A DNA stretch of 53,164 nt from CAYIHX01 sp964363305. Its GTDB lineage: Bacteria > Bdellovibrionota > UBA1018. The notes below the pieces were generated by a model. The model was not told the DNA's origin, did no database searches, and saw only the letters and a program-made list of their open reading frames with translations. The stretch is taken from positions 1 through 53,164 of the forward strand of contig CAYIHX010000028.1 of NCBI GenBank assembly GCA_964363305.1. The letters run 5' to 3'. The position numbers and the translations under genes were made by a program. Shown here one piece after another: positions 32,482-40,540 of this stretch. Within the stretch, counting starts at the first letter, position 1, and every line of letters begins with the position of its first letter.

Positions 32482-33200
32482 AGGTGCTCGCCGTTTTTCG
32501 GACGCTCGCAGCCTGGGGTCTGACGGCGACGGGTCTGCCTTGGATCGTGGCGCTTCACTTTCTGGGGCGACGTGGGCTGATTCCGGATGAGGTTGTCATC
32601 GGTGTGATTCGTGCTTGGGGGCGAGCGACTCTCGCCTGTCTCGGCGTGCGGCTTTCGGCGCGGAATCCCTCGACGCTCGAAGACCAAGTCGCGCGCGTGG
32701 TGGTGATCAATCACCAGAGCGCGCTGGATGTCCTGTGGGCCGCAGCCTTTTGTGCGCCGGCTCCTTTCGCCATCGGCAAGAAGGAGGTCGTCTGGGTTCC
32801 GGGGTTGAACCTGATCTGGTGGGCCTTTGATTTCATTCGCATCGATCGGAAGAATACGCAGGCGGCGATCCGCGCGATGGCGGGCGTGGCCGAGAAAATC
32901 CGGCGCGAACGACGCACGCTGTACATCGCGCCCGAGGGGACGCGCACGTCCACGGGGCAGATGCTGCCATTCAAAAAGGGCGCCTTTCATATCGCCATCC
33001 AAGGGCAGCTCCCCATCTACCCTGTCGTGGTGAGCGGCGCCTATGAGGCGTTGCCGAAGAGCCGCTTCATCGGCTACCCGGGCGAGATCCGCGTGAAGTT
33101 TCTCGAGCCGGTTTCGACCATCGGCCTGGGTGCGGGGGATGTCGACGCGCTGCTGGCGCGCGTGCGGGCGGAGATGGAGCGGGAGTTTCGCTCTCTTTAA
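32478..33200 (+). CDS. plsC: 1-acyl-sn-glycerol-3-phosphate acyltransferase
   Basis: A 240-residue inner-membrane enzyme that makes phosphatidic acid. It has the HX4D motif (His79...Asp84 in NHQSALD), a GKKEVVWVPG block, the EGTR motif (153-156), and a PVVVSGAYE block. A hydrophobic N-terminal segment (1-45) anchors it. GTG 32478 overlaps the upstream stop. It is 240 residues, the usual size. The stop TAA at 33198-33200 lies inside the left arm of an inverted repeat. Confidence 0.93.
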   Translation: MKVLAVFRTLAAWGLTATGLPWIVALHFLGRRGLIPDEVVIGVIRAWGRATLACLGVRLSARNPSTLEDQVARVVVINHQSALDVLWAAAFCAPAPFAIGKKEVVWVPGLNLIWWAFDFIRIDRKNTQAAIRAMAGVAEKIRRERRTLYIAPEGTRTSTGQMLPFKKGAFHIAIQGQLPIYPVVVSGAYEALPKSRFIGYPGEIRVKFLEPVSTIGLGAGDVDALLARVRAEMEREFRSL

Positions 33201-33244
33201 CCCGTCGAGTTTTTTTACTATTTTAAAAATAATCGACGGGTTAA
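33197..33244. promoter_or_regulatory. Twelve-base inverted repeat around an AT-rich loop
   Basis: TTAACCCGTCGA (33197-33208) and TCGACGGGTTAA (33233-33244) match perfectly around 24 bp of T/A-rich sequence that can extend the stem. It covers the plsC stop and ends 9 bp before the ATPase start at 33254. It could be a terminator, an operator, or the end of a mobile segment; no T tract follows it. Confidence 0.5.
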
Positions 33245-33253
33245 CATGAGGAT

Positions 33254-34456
33254 ATGGCCCATGCTCGATTGCGGCACGTCCTTCCGTTGCTTAAAAAAAA
33301 GCTGAAATTCTCGAGAGTGGTCACCGTTCAAGGGGCTCGCCAGACGGGGAAAAGCTTTCTCGCGCGCGATATCATCCCTAAGGCTTTGTCCGGGGCGAAG
33401 TATGTCAGTCTAGATGATGGCACCCAGAAAGCGCTCGCCACTCAAAATCCCAATACGTTTTTGATCAGCGATGTCTCGGCTCGTCCCCTCATCATTGACG
33501 AGGCTCAAAAGGCTCCCGAGCTTTTTGACGCCGTCAAACTCAACGTGGATGAGAATCCTGAACCGGGGAGGTTCATCCTGCTGGGGTCAACGGAGTTCTC
33601 GCGCGAGGTTCGAATACGGGAGTCTCTTACGGGGCGCCTTTCTCGCATTCGGATCTATCCTTTCAATCTCGCCGAGTCTTTGCAGCTGCCGCCTAATCCT
33701 TCCAAATTGCTGAGCCTGATGAACTCCAAGCCGAGAGTGAGGCGGGCGGATGTTCTTCGTTATCTCGATCGGGGCGGTTTTCCTGGCATCTTTTCAGTCA
33801 GGAGCCAGAGCGAGGCTTATTCGCTCTTGAAGGATTGGCTGAGCTTGGTCTGCGAGCGCGATATTCTGCAGTTCAAGGCCTCGCGGCCTGACCCTGAACT
33901 TGCCAGGGATATTCTTGAAGTTGTGCCGATTCTGGAACTGGCTGATCCAACCGCCATCATGAAAAAATTGCGGAAGAGTCCCCTAAAAGTGCGCAAGCAG
34001 CTGCTGCTCCTGGAGCAGCTCTTCGCCGTGCATCGGCTTCGACCGCATCGCATGGGGACCGGAAAAGCGCGCTACTTGCTTTGTGATTGCGGTTTGGCAG
34101 GTATGCTCGGCGCGTCGCTGAGGCATCAGCTCACTACTGCTGCTCTTTCGGAGCAGCTTTCGCAGAGAAGTTACCGTCTAGATGGGGAGCCCACTGGATT
34201 CTCCCTGACCTACTACCGAGGGGTGCGTGGCGGGTTGATTGACCTGATTATTGAAGATCGACAACAGGTGGTCGCCATCAAAGTGATGGATCGGGAGCAG
34301 GTCGATCTCAGAGAGCTTGAAATCCTGCACGCCTTTGAAGCGAAGATGCAAGCGGGCGGCGAGACGAAGAAGATCACCAAGATCGCCTGGGGTCCTTATC
34401 TGTCTCGGAGCAACATCAAGGGGGTTGAGCTGTGGCCTTGGGAGTCGCTTTTTTGA
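33254..34456 (+). CDS. AAA ATPase with DUF4143-type C-terminus
   Basis: A 400-residue protein of the AAA_14/DUF4143 group. Walker A is GARQTGKS (27-34) and Walker B is LIIDEAQ (79-85). LNVDENPEPGRFILLGSTEF and RIYPFNLAESLQLPP fit the family. The last third (about 280-400) is the DUF4143-like part, which resembles a degenerate nuclease fold and ends FEAKMQAGGETKKITKI. Functions in this family are poorly known; some members are linked to DNA or toxin modules. The inverted repeat upstream and the toxin-antitoxin pair downstream place it in an accessory region. Confidence 0.82.
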   Translation: MAHARLRHVLPLLKKKLKFSRVVTVQGARQTGKSFLARDIIPKALSGAKYVSLDDGTQKALATQNPNTFLISDVSARPLIIDEAQKAPELFDAVKLNVDENPEPGRFILLGSTEFSREVRIRESLTGRLSRIRIYPFNLAESLQLPPNPSKLLSLMNSKPRVRRADVLRYLDRGGFPGIFSVRSQSEAYSLLKDWLSLVCERDILQFKASRPDPELARDILEVVPILELADPTAIMKKLRKSPLKVRKQLLLLEQLFAVHRLRPHRMGTGKARYLLCDCGLAGMLGASLRHQLTTAALSEQLSQRSYRLDGEPTGFSLTYYRGVRGGLIDLIIEDRQQVVAIKVMDREQVDLRELEILHAFEAKMQAGGETKKITKIAWGPYLSRSNIKGVELWPWESLF

Positions 34457-34471
34457 ACGCATTGAGTACAG

Positions 34472-34915
34472 CTAGGCTGCTGTGTATTCGATGGGTTCTT
34501 GGATGGGACTTTGAGGTGAAAGCGTTTCGATGGATGTTTTCAGCGTGATTCCTAATTTTTCAGCGAAAAAGATCCGAATGAAGACTTCGTCGGCCCGCTC
34601 CAATCGTCGATTCCGAGCCTTCTCCCAGTTCAATACTGTAGGGTGGGTAACGCCGATCGCTGTTGCGAATTCACGAACACCCAAGCTGAGCGTTTTTCGG
34701 ATGGCTTTGAGCTCCTTCCCTCGGATCGGGCGGGGCTGAGAAATGATCCGGGCCGCAATGATCTGGTCGATTTTTCGGAATCGTTCCGCGCTGACCACCG
34801 GGCCATGTTCCTCGCTGATTCGATCGGGCCTTACATGAACGGTAATGTAATCGAGTCCGAGGTAGTTCTTGAACTCCAGCATCTGGACTTTAGTCTTTGT
34901 CTGTCGAGTTGTCAT
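34472..34915 (-). CDS. XRE-family antitoxin (MqsA/HigA-like)
   Basis: A 147-residue protein with a C-terminal helix-turn-helix: GKELKAIRKTLSLGVREFAT, then GVTHPTVLNWEKARNRRLER. The N-terminal region (1-80) would bind the toxin. Only 24 bp separate it from the toxin-like gene upstream on the same strand. The organisation (toxin first, XRE protein second) fits a type II module. It ends 15 bp from the convergent ATPase gene. Confidence 0.75.
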   Translation of the reverse strand: MTTRQTKTKVQMLEFKNYLGLDYITVHVRPDRISEEHGPVVSAERFRKIDQIIAARIISQPRPIRGKELKAIRKTLSLGVREFATAIGVTHPTVLNWEKARNRRLERADEVFIRIFFAEKLGITLKTSIETLSPQSPIQEPIEYTAA

Positions 34916-34939
34916 ATCCCGTCTCCATCCTGGCCTTCA

Positions 34940-35203
34940 TCAAAAGACCGAAATGATCACCGCTCCTGCTTCGTAAGCGGCGACGACCTCGAGATCGTCA
35001 CCGTCCAAATCCAAACCCTCAAAGATGATTTTTCCTTTTGCTCTGTCTTGTACTTTCTCATGATGAGAGGTCCGAGCTGCATTTTGGATATCAGCCTCAA
35101 CCACGCCACGTTGATTCATCCGACTCTTGGCATGGAAAGTCAGACCGAAGTCGCCGGATGCGACAAGATTGAGAATCAGCTTGATGAGCTCCGGATCCGT
35201 CAT
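34940..35203 (-). CDS. DUF4258-family putative toxin
   Basis: An 87-residue protein: FGLTFHAKSRMNQRGVVEADI and later IIFEGLDLDGDDLEVVAAYE. The H-A-x-x-R-M...R-G pattern and the D-L-D-G-D-x-L-x-V-V strand match DUF4258 proteins, small basic proteins with a RelE-like fold usually beside a helix-turn-helix antitoxin. Start ATG 35203. The palindrome at 35207-35221 sits three bases before the start. Confidence 0.72.
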   Translation of the reverse strand: MTDPELIKLILNLVASGDFGLTFHAKSRMNQRGVVEADIQNAARTSHHEKVQDRAKGKIIFEGLDLDGDDLEVVAAYEAGAVIISVF

Positions 35204-35206
35204 CCT

Positions 35207-35221
35207 GGTAAATAATTTACC
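35207..35221. promoter_or_regulatory. Toxin-antitoxin operator (DUF4258/XRE module)
   Basis: GGTAAATAATTTACC is a perfect palindrome with a central A. It starts three bases upstream of the toxin ATG (reverse strand), where it would cover the ribosome binding site and probably the transcription start. The proposed ligand is the XRE antitoxin. Confidence 0.6.
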
Positions 35222-35260
35222 ACATCCATCTTAAAAAGCAAGTATGCCAATAAATAGGAG

Positions 35261-36139
35261 TTAATCTAGGAGCCCCCGCGCCCTCAGCACGATCGAGGTC
35301 CAGCCATCGAGCCCCAGGCCGGTGATGAGGTTTTGCAGGCGTCGAATCTCGGCAGGGATCGCGTCGTGCTGTTCGGTGCGCCAGGCGATGAAGTCGAGGG
35401 TGGCGCTCCAGGCGAAGCGTTCGCTGCGCCGGAGGGACGCGTGCTCGCGCGGGAAGGCGCGCCAGTGCGCCAGGTGCGCGAGCTCGTGAAAGAGGAAGTA
35501 CTCGAGTTCCCCCGGCGGCAGCGCGAAGGGGGCGAGCGCGACGCGCGCGTCTCGAAGAGAGGTCGCGGCGACGGAGTCGGTGCCGAGGGCCACGCGCCAC
35601 TCGGGGGTCCATTCTTCGAGGGAGAAGCCGAGGTCGCGATACTGCGACCAGGGCGAGAGCGAGAGGCGCGCGAAGAGTCGATCGCGCAGCTGCTCGAGGT
35701 AGCGCGTGGAGAGGTCGGCCGGGAGGGCGCCTTCGAGCGCCGCGCGCGTGGTGCTTGAGTTGTGGAGGGTTTTCAGGAGGGTCATTTCGTGCTGGAGGAT
35801 TTCGAGGCGCCCGGCGGTGAGGTGCGATTCGAGGCGACGGTGGATGTAAGTCGAAAGGTGCGCGCGCACTTCTCGGAGAAGTCGTTCGCAGTCTTGAAGG
35901 GAGGAGTTTGCGTCGGCACTGGAGAGAAACACGATGCGCTCGATCCATTCGAGGGTCAGGGGCGTACGTGGCGAGAGCTGCGGCAGTCGGTTGGAGTCGA
36001 AGCTGAGCACTGCGCTGACCCGCGCCTCGCAAGAAGCAGGAGCACCCCCCGCCGCTGGCGCGCCGGGTTCGGCGTGCGCAGCGTGCGGGAGGTGGATTCC
36101 GAGAGCGAGGCTGAGGGGGAGCAGGGCGCGGATCATCAA
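35261..36139 (-). CDS. Exported HExxH zinc metallopeptidase-like protein
   Basis: A 292-residue protein with a signal peptide (1-23). Residues 233-237 (LFHELAHLAHW, HELAH) form the HExxH zinc motif, and Glu in RRSERFAWSATLDF about 20 residues later could be the third zinc ligand (gluzincin arrangement). The first 200 residues are helical with no family match. It is the last gene of a four-gene operon and overlaps its upstream neighbour by 4 bp (ATGA). Its substrate might be a protein in the periplasm or a prey or host target; nothing in the sequence decides this. Confidence 0.72.
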   Translation of the reverse strand: MMIRALLPLSLALGIHLPHAAHAEPGAPAAGGAPASCEARVSAVLSFDSNRLPQLSPRTPLTLEWIERIVFLSSADANSSLQDCERLLREVRAHLSTYIHRRLESHLTAGRLEILQHEMTLLKTLHNSSTTRAALEGALPADLSTRYLEQLRDRLFARLSLSPWSQYRDLGFSLEEWTPEWRVALGTDSVAATSLRDARVALAPFALPPGELEYFLFHELAHLAHWRAFPREHASLRRSERFAWSATLDFIAWRTEQHDAIPAEIRRLQNLITGLGLDGWTSIVLRARGLLD

Positions 36140-37188
36140 TTCTCGGCTCCGGGTTCGTCGAAGGCGAGGCCGGTCACTTGACCGAGCGACTGGTCACACA
36201 GCGGGATGATCGAGGAGGTGACGACTTCCATCAGAGGGCGCTGGATCTCGCGCGTATCTCGCTCGAGGTTGGCGGGGAGGTGGACCACGCATTGGTGTTC
36301 AAAGTCATCGTTTTCGTATTCATACGGACTGCAGAAAGCGAGGGGGGATCTTCCCAGGCGAGCGAAGAAGTGCGCGCTGCCTAGATAGAGTTCGCGCCTC
36401 ATGCGGGCTCGAAGCTCGTTGTACCGCTGCGGATCGCAGACGCCGTCTTCGCTCACGGTCGTGAGCGCGAGGGCGAGCAACGACTGGCTTCGATGCCCGA
36501 TTTCGAACAGAAGCTTCTCTTTTAGAGTAGTTGCAACAATCGGTTGTGTCGCACCTTCGAGAAGGCGAAGACCTCTTCGGATGCCGTAGGCAGTCCAACC
36601 CATTTGGTAGGGGCCCCCGGTTTCCTCGGGATTGATGAAAGCGGCCATCGAGTTTCTGACCACGGAAAAAAGAGCATCAAACTCCTCCGCTTCGACCCAT
36701 GAGGCGGTGTCCGCTACGTTGAGGTGGGACTGAATCCACCTTCGCGCATTGCCGATTCGGCTGGCGAGTTGTTCGGGTGAGGCCCGGCGACCGTCGATCG
36801 CGACTTCGAAGCGCTCAATTTCTCCCATGCACTTCCAGGTGAGGTCGCGCGCGCGAGCGAAACCGCTTCTTCCGTGGTTGTCGATGAAGTGGGTACTGAC
36901 CGTGAGGGCCTCCGGGCGCGGCCAAAGCGAGCTGTCGAATTCATACCGTAACTCGTAGTGGGATCCGGGTAGTGCATTCATCTCTTTATCGTAGACCCGA
37001 GCGCGGCATCTTCGACGGCTGGTTGATTCGAATTGCCTTACTTTCGCCAACAGGTAGATCTCGATTCGTGCGGGAAGGAGGCCGAGCCCGTCGGGGAGAT
37101 TTCCACCTCCGGTGCTTCCCATGCTTCCGCCGGCGAAAGCGGTGGTGGTGGTCAGTAAGGTCAGTGCGATCAGTTTGAGCGTTTTCAT
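36136..37188 (-). CDS. Exported protein of unknown function
   Basis: A 350-residue protein with a signal peptide (MKTLKLIALTLLTTTTAFAG) followed by a Gly-rich stretch. ATG 37188 has AGGAGA upstream; a much longer in-frame start at 37494 lies inside the upstream gene and lacks a signal. Several Trp and Cys residues are spread through it (RRRCRARVYD, WKCMGEIERFEV, then CDPQRYNELRARM). The 3' end overlaps the metallopeptidase gene. No family recognised. Confidence 0.72.
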   Translation of the reverse strand: MKTLKLIALTLLTTTTAFAGGSMGSTGGGNLPDGLGLLPARIEIYLLAKVRQFESTSRRRCRARVYDKEMNALPGSHYELRYEFDSSLWPRPEALTVSTHFIDNHGRSGFARARDLTWKCMGEIERFEVAIDGRRASPEQLASRIGNARRWIQSHLNVADTASWVEAEEFDALFSVVRNSMAAFINPEETGGPYQMGWTAYGIRRGLRLLEGATQPIVATTLKEKLLFEIGHRSQSLLALALTTVSEDGVCDPQRYNELRARMRRELYLGSAHFFARLGRSPLAFCSPYEYENDDFEHQCVVHLPANLERDTREIQRPLMEVVTSSIIPLCDQSLGQVTGLAFDEPGAEN

Positions 37189-37222
37189 ATTATTTCTCCT
37201 AAGTTTAATATTTTTAGAGGGT

Positions 37223-38188
37223 CTAAAATCCGACTTCGAGACCAGCGATGAAGCTGAGGGCGTCTCGAATTTCTCCTGTATCACCAGAGTAGATCTCCAG
37301 CGCTCGGTACTGGACACGAGCGAAGCCTCTGAAACGGGTGAAGGCGGGTTCGTCTTCGAAAATGACTCGAATCTCGCCGGATCCTTCGAAGAGCGTTCCT
37401 GGCTGAGTATCTGCGTTACCTGCAACATGGGCTCCCATGCTGCCTCGAACATTTCCGACGAGTTCGACACTCCAGCCGCGACTGAGTTGAGCACCGAAGC
37501 CGGCGTTTACGCTCATATCTAAGGCGTGGACAAAGTGGTCGCTCGACTCGGTATGGGTAAAAGTATATCCCGCTGCTTGCATGTAGACGTCGAGAATTCC
37601 ATAGAGAATTCCATTGAGCGTGTTTTCCTCTTCCTTGAGGGGGAAATTAAAATACAAGCCTATGAGAGAGATTTGAAGTCTCTCTTTGATTCCAATGCTA
37701 GTGTCGCGCTCGAAAATGGTAGGAGCGACAAGAATTCGTACGTTTCCGTTTCCCGGTACCATGTCAGCCAGCTCCCGCTCATAAGGCGTGAAGTTGATCT
37801 TCACCCGCGACAGCGCGTCCGCGCCCGAAGCGCCGGGCGAGAGCCCGACTTCGGCGGACACGGCGAGGATGGTGTCTCGGCGGTAAGGTTGGCCGCTGAC
37901 GTCGACGCCGTCGAACTGCGCGCGGAGGAGGATGCGGGTATCCGAGCCGACGATCGTTTCGGTGCCGCCACCGACGATGAACATCGGGCGACTGCGTGGC
38001 ACGTCAGAAAGTTCAGAGGCCGGAGTAGGCGCGAACGTCGGGGCCCGGCGTTGGGGGGCTCGTGCCGAGGTGGGCTCCGCCCACGACGGCACGGCCTTGG
38101 CGAGAGAGAGCACGATCAGAATCGCGATCTCGATGGTACTGGTTTTCCAAAACTGCTTCATAAACGATTTTTCTTTCATGGGGTTCAT
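37223..38188 (-). CDS. Probable outer-membrane beta-barrel protein
   Basis: A 321-residue protein. A signal peptide precedes a beta-rich region from about residue 65, with alternating strands such as GWSVELVGNVRGSMGAHV and FRGFARVQYRALEIY, and a C-terminal phenylalanine (FIAGLEVGF) as in barrels inserted by BAM. ATG 38188 overlaps the regulator gene stop by 4 bp; inner ATGs at 38179 and 38161 are possible starts. No family match. Confidence 0.68.
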   Translation of the reverse strand: MNPMKEKSFMKQFWKTSTIEIAILIVLSLAKAVPSWAEPTSARAPQRRAPTFAPTPASELSDVPRSRPMFIVGGGTETIVGSDTRILLRAQFDGVDVSGQPYRRDTILAVSAEVGLSPGASGADALSRVKINFTPYERELADMVPGNGNVRILVAPTIFERDTSIGIKERLQISLIGLYFNFPLKEEENTLNGILYGILDVYMQAAGYTFTHTESSDHFVHALDMSVNAGFGAQLSRGWSVELVGNVRGSMGAHVAGNADTQPGTLFEGSGEIRVIFEDEPAFTRFRGFARVQYRALEIYSGDTGEIRDALSFIAGLEVGF

Positions 38189-39033
38189 TGGGGGTTCTCC
38201 TGGTTAATGGGGTTTGGGGTTACGGGGTTCGATACTCTGAAAAAATTGAGATTGAGGTGGTAGATCTCGGAAGGCTTCGTCTCCCGGGTTGCCTCGCTGA
38301 TCCGCGCGACGAGGTTGCTTCGAAAGCGCGCCATCTCCTCGTGCACGATCGACAGATGCTCCGGCGCGATCGCGACGGTCTCGGAGCCGATGTACCGCTC
38401 TTGCGGGCTCTGCTCCTCCACCGCCTCCTCGGCTTTTTTCAACATTTGAAGATGAAACTTTCGCAGCGCCGGGTTCGGAGTTTTACTTTCCGCGCGGGCG
38501 GATTCCTGCCAGCGAGTGGCGCGGCCGTCCGGCTGGCGCTTGAGCATCCCCAGGCGCTCCAGCCGCTCCATCCCCGCCTCGGCCTCGAACTTCGTGATGC
38601 CCAGACGAGCGGCGACACTTTCGCGAGTGAGACGCTCGCCCGGAATCTCCGTCATCATGAGAAGCGGGAAATGGTACCAGTCCGAAATCAGCTTGAAGGT
38701 ATCGGTTGAAATGTCGTGCGGCGCCTTCTGGCCGGCCAGTTCGCGAAGGCGCTCTTCGAGAGTCGAGCGCGTATCCGGATGCGCGGTCTGTTCGTACTCG
38801 ACCAAGAGGAGGAAGTACTCGCGCTCGCTGCCCTCGAGTTCGAGGTGGTCGGCGACCTGAGCCGCGCGCTCCGGCGAGAGGTGGGCCTTGTCGTTTAGAA
38901 TCATGGAAAGGTGGGAGGCCGGCACGTCCAGCGCCCGCGCGAAGGCCCGCAGTGAGTAGGACGAGTTGCGGCCCCTGCGATCGGAGAGCGTCGCCCTCAA
39001 GAAGCCTCGGTAGTGTTTGTGCTCGGTCACCAT
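38185..39033 (-). CDS. TIGR02147/DUF4423-type regulatory protein
   Basis: A 282-residue protein whose N-terminus (HYRGFLRATLSDRRGRNSSY) leads into a helix-turn-helix-like region (LRAFARALDVPASHLSMILN and LSPERAAQVADHLEL), then a helical segment, as in the TIGR02147 family found mainly in Bdellovibrio, Fibrobacter and relatives. It is the first gene of the operon 39033 to 35261 and probably controls it. It ends with ATGA overlap with the barrel gene. Confidence 0.8.
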   Translation of the reverse strand: MVTEHKHYRGFLRATLSDRRGRNSSYSLRAFARALDVPASHLSMILNDKAHLSPERAAQVADHLELEGSEREYFLLLVEYEQTAHPDTRSTLEERLRELAGQKAPHDISTDTFKLISDWYHFPLLMMTEIPGERLTRESVAARLGITKFEAEAGMERLERLGMLKRQPDGRATRWQESARAESKTPNPALRKFHLQMLKKAEEAVEEQSPQERYIGSETVAIAPEHLSIVHEEMARFRSNLVARISEATRETKPSEIYHLNLNFFRVSNPVTPNPINQENPQ

Positions 39034-39041
39034 GAAGGGGT

Positions 39042-39054
39042 ATTAACGCATAGC
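39042..39054 (-). promoter_or_regulatory. Candidate extended -10 element of the regulator-led operon
   Basis: On the reverse strand the sequence is GCTATGCGTTAAT, ending nine bases before the start at 39033. A near-identical motif lies at 40423-40435, upstream of a different reverse-strand gene. TGCGTTAAT can be read as an extended -10. Confidence 0.3.
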
Positions 39055-39203
39055 ATTATCGCCGACAAGCTTGAGTTGAACAAACCGTTACTAGTGACAT
39101 AACATTGGATTGCTTCAGTCTTCTATTGATTAAAAGTAGATAACCTATTGGAATAATATCTATTTTTATCGAACAGGAGGGATGTTTGACCTTCTCCTGC
39201 GAT

Positions 39204-39270
39204 CCTTACGGTAAGGCCACGACGCTCAAGCGAACTCCCGGCGCCTTTCCAGGCGTTTTGTGTGTGGCCT
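39204..39270. terminator. Nested stem-loop (possible terminator)
   Basis: The inner hairpin CGCCT-TTCC-AGGCG has TTTT after it and is enclosed by the AGGCCAC/GTGGCCT stem. Such an arrangement suits a terminator or a structured leader. Since the flanking genes point away from each other only on one side (39383-40402 ends here), it may terminate that reverse-strand gene's neighbours. Confidence 0.3.
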
Positions 39271-39382
39271 GATGATTCCACGCTGTACCTCTTCACGACG
39301 CTGAAAGTCTCAAAGCGTGACTTTCGGGGCCGTGAAAGCGCTTAGCCTCGGGCCGGGCGTCGTCGAAGGTGAGATAGGAGCC

Positions 39383-40402
39383 CTAGAAGTGAAGCAGCGC
39401 CCCCGTAGTCACCCGCAGGTCCGCGCCGGAGGATTCCTGCCGCGAGCCACCGTCCCAGTCGATGGTCTGGTGTTGCAGGAGCGCCTGACCCGAGAGGAAG
39501 ATCGAGAAATAAGGCAAAATATGGAACTCGTTTCGGAGCTCAGTTTGCGACAACACGCCTGCGGTGCCGCAATCCGCGCCGCCGGTGCATTGGCCAAAGA
39601 GCGTAGCTCGTAAGGTTTGATCCAAGGTGAGTCGATACACGTCGCCCACCATCAAGCTGACCGCGCCGGAAATCGCCGGACCCCAGCCCATCGACTCGAC
39701 CTCGGGGCCGCCCTGGTTGACGATGTAATTTCCGGCCGAAATGGAAAGAACATCCAGCGCCGCTCGAATTCGCAGCAGAACCCCGTTTGAAATTCTCAAG
39801 TCGGAGCGGACAAACAGGGAGGCAAAGGTCCCGGTGACCTGCCAGTTGAGCTGATTTCCCTGACTCTGGGTAATCTGGGCCCCCAGCATATCGACACCCA
39901 GTTGCGTATAGTGGCCCGTAGTGCGCCAATCCTCCGAAACGTCACCTACACCTGCGCGGACATCGCGGAGACCTTCGTGGCTTCCCACGTCGGTGACCAT
40001 GTGAATAAATCGGATCTCCATCTGAAGGTTTCTCAGGTCACTCCCGCTGGTCACTCCGGCAAAGGCCACGTCCACGGCCACGGTCGGGATGAATGCATTA
40101 TCGTAGGGGTTGCGAGCCAAGCCGGGCCTCAGGGAGAGAAAGAGGCGCGCGATTCCTTCCGGATTCTCGAGCGCTTCTCCGGCCGCTCCCCCTCCGGCCA
40201 GACCCGTCTCGAAGGTGTCTGCGTGATGGGTCGGAATGCTTCGATTCAATTCGGTTTGGAGTCGTTCCCTTCTCGCCGCATGGAGCGTCTCGCGGAACGT
40301 CGGTGTATGGATCTGCGCGGACGCTACCGAAGGCGTCATCGTGATGAGGGTGATGATCAGTCGATAAAAGAGGGGAAGAGGTTGAATGGCTTGGGCAGTC
40401 AC
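39383..40402 (-). CDS. Probable outer-membrane beta-barrel protein
   Basis: A 339-residue protein starting at GTG 40402 with AGGAGA upstream. A signal peptide (LIITLITMTPSVASA) precedes a helical linker and a strand-rich barrel-like region with alternating hydrophobic residues (for example LRISNGVLLRIRAALDVL) and a C-terminal Phe (TTGALLHF). A Cys pair occurs at FGQCTGGADC. No family match; similar in style to the barrels at 37223 and 11840. Confidence 0.65.
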   Translation of the reverse strand: MTAQAIQPLPLFYRLIITLITMTPSVASAQIHTPTFRETLHAARRERLQTELNRSIPTHHADTFETGLAGGGAAGEALENPEGIARLFLSLRPGLARNPYDNAFIPTVAVDVAFAGVTSGSDLRNLQMEIRFIHMVTDVGSHEGLRDVRAGVGDVSEDWRTTGHYTQLGVDMLGAQITQSQGNQLNWQVTGTFASLFVRSDLRISNGVLLRIRAALDVLSISAGNYIVNQGGPEVESMGWGPAISGAVSLMVGDVYRLTLDQTLRATLFGQCTGGADCGTAGVLSQTELRNEFHILPYFSIFLSGQALLQHQTIDWDGGSRQESSGADLRVTTGALLHF

Positions 40403-40422
40403 GGGAGGTCTCCTGGTTATGA

Positions 40423-40435
40423 ATTAACGCATTGC
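40423..40435 (-). promoter_or_regulatory. Candidate extended -10 element of the barrel gene
   Basis: On the reverse strand GCAATGCGTTAAT lies 21 bp before the GTG at 40402. It matches the motif at 39042-39054 except for one base. Confidence 0.3.
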
Positions 40436-40540
40436 GTCACTGCTCGGTTATACGGCCTTTTTTTCTGAGTGGACCGGAGAAATACCGAACACTTCGGCAT
40501 TCCGGTGGCCAAACCCCCTACCTAGAGCAAATAATGGGGG

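Larger units (their letters stand above)
39034..39382. other. 349-bp intergenic region with nested dyad symmetry
   Basis: No gene supported. From 39204 the region contains CCTTACGGTAAGG (39204-39216), an outer pair AGGCCAC/GTGGCCT (39214-39220, 39264-39270) and an inner hairpin CGCCT-TTCC-AGGCG (39242-39255) followed by TTTT. GTTACTAGTGAC (39087-39098) is a near-palindrome similar to the operator core at 1922. A 10-codon open frame at 39182 has a strong but badly spaced Shine-Dalgarno site and is not called. Confidence 0.45.

Noticed and set aside
39182..39214. Ten-codon leader peptide with AGGAGG
   Set aside because: The Shine-Dalgarno site is almost touching the ATG, and no downstream gene on that strand could be regulated by it.
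39317..39613. Forward 98-codon open frame
   Set aside because: It overlaps the 3' half of the barrel gene, which has a signal peptide, ribosome binding site and barrel-like end.
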